Part shown: one piece after another, positions 16,825 to 23,617 of the stretch
Position numbering within the stretch: position 1 is the first letter of the stretch
Layout: each line of letters opens with the position of its first letter
NCBI GenBank assembly: GCA_964435595.1
Contig: CAYSZV010000020.1
Coordinates: forward strand, 1-34,025
Source of the DNA: Izemoplasma sp964435595
GTDB lineage: Bacteria > Bacillota_I > Bacilli_A > Izemoplasmatales > Izemoplasmataceae
DNA: 34,025 nt
Reading direction: 5' to 3'
Position numbers and translations under genes: made by a program
Notes under the pieces: model-generated
Database searches by the model: none
What the model saw: the letters and a program-made list of their open reading frames with translations, nothing else
What the model was told of the DNA's origin: nothing

Positions 16825-19449
16825 TTAATATTTACCTTGTTGAATCATTGCATCTGCTACTTTTGTGAATCCAGCAATGTTTGCTCCTGCGATTAAATCA
16901 TATCCGAATCCATATCTTGAAGAAGCTCTTACACAACTATTATATATGTTTTTCATGATTCCACGCAATTTTTCATCTACTTCTTCACTTGTCCATGATA
17001 ATCTCATAGAGTTTTGTGACATTTCTAAGGCTGACGTTGCAACCCCACCAGCATTGGCAGCTTTACCAGGACCGATGATTACACCAGCAGCTTGTAACAT
17101 TGATACTGCTTCATTAGTTGTAGGCATATTTGCACCTTCAACAATATATTTAACACCATTTTTAATAATCATTTCAGCATCTGCTGGATGAATCTCATTT
17201 TGTGTTGCACAAGGCATAACAATATCAACTTTTCTTTCCCAAGGTTTCTTACCTGGAATAAATTCTACACCGAAACGATCAGCATAATCTTTAATTTTAC
17301 CATTCGTGTTTGCTCTCATTTCAATCATATAATCAATTTTTTCTTGAGTAACAACACCTTCAGGATCATAAATATATCCTTCTGGTCCACTTAATGTAAC
17401 TACTTTACCACCAAGATCACGAACTTTTTTACAAACACCCCAAGCAACGTTCCCAAATCCAGATACTGCAACTGTTTTGTTTTGGAAGCTAGTGCTATCG
17501 TGTTTCAACATTGATAATGCAAAATATGTTGCACCATATCCTGTTGCTTCAGGACGAATTAAACTACCACCGTAAGTCAATCCTTTACCTGTAAGAACAC
17601 CATTTTCAAATGCTCCTCTGATTCTTCTATAATGACCATATAAGTATCCGATTTCACGTCCACCTACACCAATATCTCCTGCAGGAACATCAACATCAGG
17701 ACCAATATGACGATATAATTCAGTCATAAATCCTTCACAGAAACGTCTAATTTCTTCATCTGATTTACCTAGAGGATTGAAGTCACTACCACCTTTTCCT
17801 CCACCAATAGGAAGTCCAGTTAAACTATTTTTAAAGATTTGTTCAAACCCTAAGAATTTTATAAGTCCTAAATAAACTGAAGGATGGAAACGAAGCCCAC
17901 CTTTATAAGGTCCAATTGCTCCGTTAAATTGTACTCTAAATCCACGATTTACTTGTGTATCTCCTTCATCATCAACCCAAGGAACTCTAAATTGAATCGC
18001 TCTTTCTGGTTCAACAATTCTTTCTAAGATATTATTCTCAATATATTCTGGATGATTTTCTAATACCGGACCAAGACTGTGAAGTACTTCTGTTACAGCT
18101 TGAATAAATTCACTTTGATTTCCGTCTCTATGTTTAACAACTTTTAAAACAGATTCAATATATTCATGTGTTGCTTTTGAAATATTACCTTCAATTTCAG
18201 GTACAATATGACTTTCAAATTTATGAACGAACAATCCAGAACGTAATTTAGGTTCAAACCAAGTAGATTTAGCTGGCATAATCAATCCAGCATCTGCCAC
18301 ATTCATGATTTCTTCCATAGAAACAGGGAACATAGCAAATCCACAACCATCTAATTCATCAGTTTTTTCTTTCAATCCACGTAATCCACGGATTCCACCA
18401 ACAAATGTAATACGACTACTATCTCGTAAGTTTTTGATTCCTAAAATATTGTCCAATACACATCGTTCTAAAATTGCCGCATCAGTATCTCCAACAAGAG
18501 TTTCAGATGTACACATGTTGTCTCTTAATGTTAATTTATACCAAGCTTTGTTTACATACATTCCCCATGTTTTACGCTCCACAGGTTTGAATGGAGATTT
18601 TGTTTCTTCGATGATGAATAATTTATGCATTTCATCCCAAAAGTGTTGTAATGTAATTCCACCTAAGTCATGCACTACACGATTATATGGCATGATTTCT
18701 AAGTCTGATTCAGGGAAAATTACACTCATGAAATAATTAAATTCTTCTTCACCAGTATAGTTTGGAAATTCTTCTCTTCTTTTTTGAGCAACTTTCATTG
18801 ATGAAGCTGCACGATGATGTCCATCTGCAATATATAAACTATCAATACCGATGAATTGCTCTGTAATCTCTTTGATTAATGTCTCATCATCAATTGCCCA
18901 TACAACATGACCAACACCATCTTCAGTAGTGAAATCAGATAGAGGAGCTTTTTTTGTCCACTCTTTTAAGATTTCATTCAAACGTGCTTGATCTTTGTAG
19001 GTTAAGAATATTGGTGCAGTGTTTGCATCACAAGCATCGAAATGATCGATTCTATCTCGTTCTTTTCTTAGTAATGTTAGCTCATGTTTTTTGATTACAT
19101 TGTTTTCATAATCATCAATACTAGTTGCTGCAACAAATCCAGTTTGTTCTCTACCATTCATAATTTGACGATAGATATAAATCATTGCTTTGTCATCTTG
19201 TACTAAAATTCCGTCATCTTCAAATACTCTTAAATTTTTACGTGCTTTGCGGTATACTTTAGGATCATATTGATCCAAACTTGATGGATAATCAATTTCT
19301 GATCTCACGATATGTAGAAAACTATAAGGGTTTCCTTTTGCCATCAATTTTGCTTCTTTACGATCCATAACATCATATGGTAATGATGCTACTCTTTCAA
19401 CCAAGTCCAGACGTGGTCTTAGAGCCTTAAACGGTCTTACTATAGCCAT
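16825..19449 (-). CDS. Fusion of a DUF1015 domain with NADP-type glutamate dehydrogenase
   Basis: One uninterrupted 874-codon frame encodes two complete proteins. Residues 1 to about 420 are DUF1015 (begins MAIVRPFKALRP; LPYDVMDRKEA; DGHHR at 209-213). Residues about 424-874 are a full-length hexameric-type GdhA: FRVPWVDDEG, GPYKGGLRFHP, catalytic lysine K552 in GGGKGGSDF, DVPAGDIGVGGRE, and the Rossmann VSGFGNVAWG. GDH interconverts 2-oxoglutarate plus ammonium with glutamate using NAD(P)H. No ATG, GTG or TTG start lies at the junction, so separate translation of GDH is unlikely. AGGAGG overlapping the serA stop drives translation. DUF1015 has no function I can assert; its neighbours and motif suggest serine or phosphoserine chemistry. 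A sequencing error that removed a stop is possible but unlikely. Confidence 0.93.
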   Translation of the reverse strand: MAIVRPFKALRPRLDLVERVASLPYDVMDRKEAKLMAKGNPYSFLHIVRSEIDYPSSLDQYDPKVYRKARKNLRVFEDDGILVQDDKAMIYIYRQIMNGREQTGFVAATSIDDYENNVIKKHELTLLRKERDRIDHFDACDANTAPIFLTYKDQARLNEILKEWTKKAPLSDFTTEDGVGHVVWAIDDETLIKEITEQFIGIDSLYIADGHHRAASSMKVAQKRREEFPNYTGEEEFNYFMSVIFPESDLEIMPYNRVVHDLGGITLQHFWDEMHKLFIIEETKSPFKPVERKTWGMYVNKAWYKLTLRDNMCTSETLVGDTDAAILERCVLDNILGIKNLRDSSRITFVGGIRGLRGLKEKTDELDGCGFAMFPVSMEEIMNVADAGLIMPAKSTWFEPKLRSGLFVHKFESHIVPEIEGNISKATHEYIESVLKVVKHRDGNQSEFIQAVTEVLHSLGPVLENHPEYIENNILERIVEPERAIQFRVPWVDDEGDTQVNRGFRVQFNGAIGPYKGGLRFHPSVYLGLIKFLGFEQIFKNSLTGLPIGGGKGGSDFNPLGKSDEEIRRFCEGFMTELYRHIGPDVDVPAGDIGVGGREIGYLYGHYRRIRGAFENGVLTGKGLTYGGSLIRPEATGYGATYFALSMLKHDSTSFQNKTVAVSGFGNVAWGVCKKVRDLGGKVVTLSGPEGYIYDPEGVVTQEKIDYMIEMRANTNGKIKDYADRFGVEFIPGKKPWERKVDIVMPCATQNEIHPADAEMIIKNGVKYIVEGANMPTTNEAVSMLQAAGVIIGPGKAANAGGVATSALEMSQNSMRLSWTSEEVDEKLRGIMKNIYNSCVRASSRYGFGYDLIAGANIAGFTKVADAMIQQGKY

Positions 19450-19461
19450 TTAATTATCCTC

Positions 19462-20373
19462 CTAAGATAAATGTTCTTTGATTACTGCAATTGTTTCAAG
19501 CCCAATTCTTGCCTGAGCTTCTATCGTTGAAGCACCGATGTGTGGTGTTAAGCTAATACGTTCGTGCGTATAGATTCTTTGATCTTTTGTTGGCTCGCTT
19601 TCAAATACATCTAAAGCTGCCACCTTAACGATTCCACTATCTAGTGCAGTAAGAAGTGCTTCTTCATCAACAACTCCACCACGTGCAGTGTTAATGACTA
19701 CCATACCCTTTTTCATCATGTTGAATTCATCAGTGCTTAAATAAGCACCTTTGTCTTTTAAGAACGGTATGTGCAAACTGATAATATCAGCTTCTTGTAA
19801 TACTCTTTCTTTTCCTACATATTCACATTCTGGCATTGTTTCTGATTGTCCCAAAATGTCATCATATATAACAGTCATCCCAAGTGCCATTGCTTTTTTC
19901 GCAACACTTTGAGAAATGCGACCAAATCCCACTAAGCCAAGTTTCTTCCCAGCGAGTTCAAACCCTTTATATTGTTTCTTGTTCCATTCACCATTTCGCA
20001 TTGTAACATTGCTGATAAAAATATGTCTAGCAACAGCAAACATATGCCCAATAGCCAATTCTGCTACTGCATCGCTACTTGAATTCGGTGTGTTTCTCAC
20101 AGCGATTCCCTGTTGAGCCGCATATACATAATCAATATTATCGATTCCAACTCCAGCTCGAACAATAACTTGCAATTTACCTGTAGCCATTGCTTTATCA
20201 ATTAACGGTTTTCTAACTTTTGTAGCACTTCTAACTATAATGCAATCAACCAATTGAATCATTGCATCAAGTTCTTCACCTTCGTAATGATTTGTATCTA
20301 CTTGATACCCTAATTCTGTTAAAATATTTTCAGCGCTTTTATCAATACCATCATTTGCTAATATTTTATACAT
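19462..20373 (-). CDS. serA: D-3-phosphoglycerate dehydrogenase, short form
   Basis: A 303-residue D-2-hydroxyacid dehydrogenase without the C-terminal ACT domain. The NAD-binding motif is GLVGFGRI; the catalytic triad residues are R in NTARGG, E in DVFESEP and H in TPHIGAST. It interconverts 3-phosphoglycerate with 3-phosphohydroxypyruvate. Two adjacent ATGs exist (20374-20376 and 20371-20373); the second gives better spacing from AGAGGT. It begins about 10 nt after the SerC-like gene and ends 12 nt before the DUF1015-GDH gene. Other hydroxyacid dehydrogenases share the fold, but the SerC-like neighbour supports SerA. Lack of ACT means no serine feedback site in this protein. Confidence 0.92.
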   Translation of the reverse strand: MYKILANDGIDKSAENILTELGYQVDTNHYEGEELDAMIQLVDCIIVRSATKVRKPLIDKAMATGKLQVIVRAGVGIDNIDYVYAAQQGIAVRNTPNSSSDAVAELAIGHMFAVARHIFISNVTMRNGEWNKKQYKGFELAGKKLGLVGFGRISQSVAKKAMALGMTVIYDDILGQSETMPECEYVGKERVLQEADIISLHIPFLKDKGAYLSTDEFNMMKKGMVVINTARGGVVDEEALLTALDSGIVKVAALDVFESEPTKDQRIYTHERISLTPHIGASTIEAQARIGLETIAVIKEHLS

Positions 20374-20384
20374 CATGGTACCTC

Positions 20385-21455
20385 TTATAAACTCCAGATA
20401 TCTTCAATTTCAGAAAGTAAAGCCAATAAATCTTCTTCTTTACGATCTGCCATGTGAGCGATTCTGAATGCTTTCTCTTTTAAGTCACCATATCCATTTG
20501 ATATCATATATCCACGTTTTGCTAATTCTTTATTTAATTCAGCTACACTATTTCCTTTGGTATTTAAAATTGTAGTCACCGTATTTGAACGGTATCCATC
20601 AAGTGCATACAATTCAAAATGTTTTTCTGCCCAATCACGAACAATTTGTGCCAATCTAGCATGGCGATCAAATCGATTATCTAATCCCTCTACATTCAAA
20701 ATTTTGTCTAATTGATAATCCAACGCCCACATATGTGGTGTTGAAGGAGTTGTTGGATATTGATAATCCTTTTTTACTCGATTTACAACATTGATTAGAT
20801 CTAGGTAGAACCCTCGGTGTTCAACAGTTTTTGCACGATCATATGCTTTATCACTTATTGCAGCAATACTTAATCCCGGAGGAAGTCCCAAGCATTTTTG
20901 AGTTGATGTCAGACAAATATCAATTCCACACTTATCTGTTTCTACTTTTGCTCCACCAAGACTACTAACTGTATCTACTAAATAAATTACATCTGGGTAT
21001 TTTTTTACAACTTGTCCAATTTCATAAACAGGATTCATAATTCCGCTACTTGTTTCATTATGTGTCACAGTAACAACATCATATTTACCTGTTTTCAATG
21101 CCTCTTCAACCATTTCTGGCGTCGTTGGCATTCCCGGCTCAGATTTAAAATGATCTGCAGCGATGTTGTTCGTTACTGCCATTTTGTACCATCTGTCACC
21201 AAATGCACCTACACTAAATACAGCAGCTCTTTTTTTAGTACAAGAGCGGATTGCCATTTCCATAATTCCGCTTCCTGAACTTGTTGATAAAATTATCGTA
21301 TTTTTTGTATACATCAATTGTTGCATTTTCTTAGAGATGCTTTCTTGTAGTTCCGATGCAGTTTTGCTTCTGTGAGCAATCTGTGTTGTTGCCAATTTTT
21401 CAAGTATATCAGCACTCACATCAACTGGACCTGGAATAAATAATTTAATACTCAT
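20385..21455 (-). CDS. serC: Class V aminotransferase, phosphoserine aminotransferase-like
   Basis: A 356-residue PLP enzyme of the alanine-glyoxylate/serine-pyruvate branch that serves as SerC in many clostridia and Thermotoga. It starts MSIKLFIPGPVDV. HRSKTASEL, TSSGSGIMEMAIRS, THNETSSGIMNP, and the Schiff-base lysine in STQKCLGLPPG are visible. The open frame runs upstream to 21569, but those residues overlap the promoter, so ATG 21453-21455 is preferred (AAAGGA upstream, spacing a little long). The first gene of the serC-serA-gdh-ilvE operon. Expected reaction: 3-phosphohydroxypyruvate plus glutamate to phosphoserine plus 2-oxoglutarate. Serine-glyoxylate or alanine-glyoxylate activity is possible; the adjacent serA argues for SerC. 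Confidence 0.88.
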   Translation of the reverse strand: MSIKLFIPGPVDVSADILEKLATTQIAHRSKTASELQESISKKMQQLMYTKNTIILSTSSGSGIMEMAIRSCTKKRAAVFSVGAFGDRWYKMAVTNNIAADHFKSEPGMPTTPEMVEEALKTGKYDVVTVTHNETSSGIMNPVYEIGQVVKKYPDVIYLVDTVSSLGGAKVETDKCGIDICLTSTQKCLGLPPGLSIAAISDKAYDRAKTVEHRGFYLDLINVVNRVKKDYQYPTTPSTPHMWALDYQLDKILNVEGLDNRFDRHARLAQIVRDWAEKHFELYALDGYRSNTVTTILNTKGNSVAELNKELAKRGYMISNGYGDLKEKAFRIAHMADRKEEDLLALLSEIEDIWSL

Positions 21456-21503
21456 AAAGAGACCAATTCCTTTCATAATATCTTTTCTTATTAACACAAT
21501 AGC

Positions 21504-21532
21504 ATTGTAACAAGTAAGTATGATAAAAACAA
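21504..21532 (-). promoter_or_regulatory. Promoter of the serC-serA-gdh-ilvE operon
   Basis: On the minus strand, TTGTTT (21527-21532), 17 nt and TACAAT (21504-21509) with a TGT extension. The start would lie about 40 nt upstream of the SerC-like ATG. Confidence 0.7.
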
Positions 21533-21542
21533 GCGTTTTCAT
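21529..21542 (-). promoter_or_regulatory. cre-like operator overlapping the serC operon -35 box
   Basis: Minus-strand ATGAAAACGCTTGT matches the cre core TGAAARCGYTT and overlaps the -35 hexamer, so binding should repress. It shares TGAAAACGCT with the thiolase and buk sites. Confidence 0.65.
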
Positions 21543-21632
21543 TAAAAAATTCACTTTTTTTATTTTCATTTTCTAAATGGCTATATATAGCGATTTAAGT
21601 GGCTATATTTTTGAAATAATTTGATTTTTTTT

Positions 21633-21648
21633 ATGAATATTTATTCAT
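21633..21648. promoter_or_regulatory. TetR-operator-like palindrome
   Basis: ATGAATATTTATTCAT has perfect 7-bp arms with a TT centre. It matches the two operators beside tetR at ATGAA....ATTCA and lies between the two divergent promoters. Confidence 0.4.
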
Positions 21649-21730
21649 TCTTCACACAAACTAAAAAATATGGCTTTTTTTCATTGTCTTTTCAACTAAT
21701 GAAAGAGTTTTCAGTGTTTTATTTTTTCTA

Positions 21731-21759
21731 TTGCTTTTGATAATTCCTGGTGTTACAAT
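21731..21759 (+). promoter_or_regulatory. Promoter of the aspB-like/carbonic anhydrase operon
   Basis: TTGCTT (21731-21736), a 17-nt spacer and TACAAT (21754-21759) with a TGT extension; AAGGAGG follows at 21774. Confidence 0.75.
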
Positions 21760-21787
21760 ATAGTTGATTTTTTAAGGAGGAGATAAT

Positions 21788-22975
21788 ATGAAATTATCAA
21801 ACCGTATTCTGGGAATGCAAGAAAGTCCTGTTCGTAAACTTGTTCCCATTGCAACAAAAGTGAAAAAGCAAGGAAAAAAAGTGTACCATTTGAATATTGG
21901 ACAACCAGATATCGAGACACCTAAAGTATTTATGGAAGCTATCAACAACTATGATACTTCTGTTATAAAATATTCATTTTCTCAAGGTGAACCTGTATTA
22001 ATTAATGCCATACAAGAGTACTTTGCAAGAGATGATATCCACTTTAATGAAAATGAAATCTTAATAACAAATGGGGGAAGTGAAGCATTGACATTCATTA
22101 CAATTGCCATTTGTGATCCAGGAGATGAAATCTTAGTTCCTGAACCGTTTTACACTAATTATAATGGATTTACAAGTGAAGTAAATGTTACAATTAAACC
22201 AATTACAACAAAAGCAGAAAATGGATTTCATCTACCTTCAGAAGAGGAAATAGTAAAGTTAATTACTCCAAAAACAAAAGCAATCTTATTTAGCAATCCT
22301 GGTAACCCTACAGGAACAATTCTTAGTAAAGAAGAATTGGAAATGGTTGCAAAAATCGCCAAAGAACATAATATTTATGTTATCAGCGATGAAGTATATA
22401 GAGGATATGCTTTTGATGGATTACAAGGTATATCAATGGGAAGCATCAAAGAAGTAAATGACCGTGTAATAATTGTTGAAAGTGTTTCAAAAAGATATAG
22501 CGCATGTGGAGCACGTATTGGTGCAATCGCTTCAAAAAATGCAGCATTGATGCAAAACATACTAAAGTTATGTCAAGCTAGATTATGTGTTGCAACTCTT
22601 GAACAAATCGGTGCTGCTGCTTTATATGGATTACCAACTTCTTACACAGAAAGCATTAGAGATGAATACCAAGCACGTAGAGATATTGTTTACAACACAT
22701 TACAAAACATTCCTGGAGTGATTTGTGAGAAACCAACTGGTGCATTCTATGTAGTAGTAAAACTTCCTGTAGACAATGCTGAAGATTTTGTGATTTGGAT
22801 GTTGGAAGAATTCGAACTGGATGGAGAAACAATTATGTTAGCTCCGGCTGAAGGATTCTATGCAACAAAAGGTCTTGGTGTTGACGAAGTTCGTATTGCA
22901 TATGTACTAAACACAACCGATATGGAAAGAGCAATGTATATTCTCAAAAAAGGATTAGAAAAATATAACAACTAG
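21788..22975 (+). CDS. aspB: Class I aminotransferase, aspartate type Ib
   Basis: A 395-residue fold-type I PLP enzyme of the AspB/PatA-like group. Markers: LNIGQPDIETP near the N-terminus, NGGSEALTF, SNPGNPTG, SDEVYRGYAFDG, the Schiff-base lysine in ESVSKRYSACGARIG, and the C-terminal Arg in DEVRIAYVL. It probably transfers amino groups between aspartate or a related amino acid and 2-oxoglutarate. A strong AAGGAGG site lies 7 nt before ATG. The gamma-carbonic anhydrase gene follows after 10 nt, so the two are co-transcribed. Substrate specificity is not settled by sequence. Confidence 0.92.
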   Translation: MKLSNRILGMQESPVRKLVPIATKVKKQGKKVYHLNIGQPDIETPKVFMEAINNYDTSVIKYSFSQGEPVLINAIQEYFARDDIHFNENEILITNGGSEALTFITIAICDPGDEILVPEPFYTNYNGFTSEVNVTIKPITTKAENGFHLPSEEEIVKLITPKTKAILFSNPGNPTGTILSKEELEMVAKIAKEHNIYVISDEVYRGYAFDGLQGISMGSIKEVNDRVIIVESVSKRYSACGARIGAIASKNAALMQNILKLCQARLCVATLEQIGAAALYGLPTSYTESIRDEYQARRDIVYNTLQNIPGVICEKPTGAFYVVVKLPVDNAEDFVIWMLEEFELDGETIMLAPAEGFYATKGLGVDEVRIAYVLNTTDMERAMYILKKGLEKYNN

Positions 22976-22985
22976 AGGTGAGATC

Positions 22986-23498
22986 ATGTTTATACAAGAA
23001 CACAAAGGAAAATTACCTATTATAAATAAAGATGCAACAGTATTTCAAAATGCTTGTATCAGTGGAGATGTAACAATTCACTCTGGAGTAAGTATTTGGT
23101 ACAATGTTTCGATTCGTGGAGATATGGCAGAAATTGTGATTGGAGAAAATACAAACGTTCAAGATAACACTGTGATTCACACAAATACTGGTCTTCCAAC
23201 ATATATAGGTAAAAACAATACAATTGGACACAATGCAATTATTCATGCCTGTACAGTTGGCGACAATTGTTTAATTGGAATGGGTAGTATTTTACTTGAT
23301 GGATGTATTGTTGAAGATGGTGCTCTTGTCGGAGCAGGGACAGTAGTTCCACCCGGGAAGATTGTTCCTAAGAATCATCTTGTGATAGGAAACCCTATGA
23401 AAATTATCAGAGAATTGAAGCCGAATGAAATTGAAGCTATGAAATTGAACAAGGATTACTATATAAAACTAATGAACGAATACAATGAAAGCAACTAA
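22986..23498 (+). CDS. Gamma-carbonic anhydrase-like left-handed beta-helix protein
   Basis: A 170-residue hexapeptide-repeat protein. The left-handed beta-helix spans about residues 15-140 with imperfect [LIV]GxxxX hexads. The gamma-CA signatures are present: SIRGDMAEIVIGENTNVQDN, then TVIH, and the zinc-ligand pair in IGHNAIIHAC (two His five residues apart). A C-terminal helix follows (from about 143). Family members (YrdA, PaaY, CaiE) trimerise; some hydrate CO2, others act on thioesters or have no known activity. Co-transcription with AspB could mean bicarbonate supply for oxaloacetate/aspartate formation, which is inference. GAGGTGA precedes the ATG, and the gene ends inside its terminator. 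Confidence 0.9.
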   Translation: MFIQEHKGKLPIINKDATVFQNACISGDVTIHSGVSIWYNVSIRGDMAEIVIGENTNVQDNTVIHTNTGLPTYIGKNNTIGHNAIIHACTVGDNCLIGMGSILLDGCIVEDGALVGAGTVVPPGKIVPKNHLVIGNPMKIIRELKPNEIEAMKLNKDYYIKLMNEYNESN

Positions 23499-23517
23499 TT
23501 AAAAAAAGTTGCTTTTT
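23488..23517 (+). terminator. Terminator of the aspB-carbonic anhydrase operon
   Basis: AAAGCAACT (23488-23496) pairs with AGTTGCTTT (23507-23515), followed by a T-rich tail. The TAA (23496-23498) begins at the last base of the left arm. Confidence 0.8.
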
Positions 23518-23548
23518 CTTTACCCTATTTAGAATAATTACATATTAA

Positions 23549-23578
23549 TTGGAATGTCAAATCAATCTTGTTTATAAT
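23549..23578 (+). promoter_or_regulatory. Candidate promoter of the repeat lipoprotein
   Basis: TTGGAA (23549-23554), 18 nt and TATAAT (23573-23578), about 30 nt upstream of the AGGAGGA site. Confidence 0.5.
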
Positions 23579-23617
23579 AAAGATGTATTTATAAAAAATA
23601 TAAATAGGAGGACATAC

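Larger units (their letters stand above)
21456..21787. other. Divergent intergenic region, 332 bp, between serC and aspB
   Basis: No gene is supported. It holds a leftward promoter with a cre-like box (21504-21542), the palindrome GCTATATATAGC (21580-21591) within a direct repeat of TGGCTATAT (21578 and 21600), a TetR-operator-like palindrome (21633-21648) and a rightward promoter (21731-21759). The open frame running from serC into this region is upstream read-through. Confidence 0.7.

Noticed and set aside
16825..19449. Two genes with a separate GDH start
   Set aside because: No ATG, GTG or TTG codon with a ribosome site at the junction; one continuous frame.
21456..21569. N-terminal extension of the SerC-like protein to 21569
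   Set aside because: The added residues are unlike the family and overlap the promoter; the family N-terminus begins at 21455.
21456..21787. T-box or riboswitch upstream of serC or aspB
   Set aside because: No T-box sequence or specifier-like stem seen; expected leaders are only about 25-50 nt.
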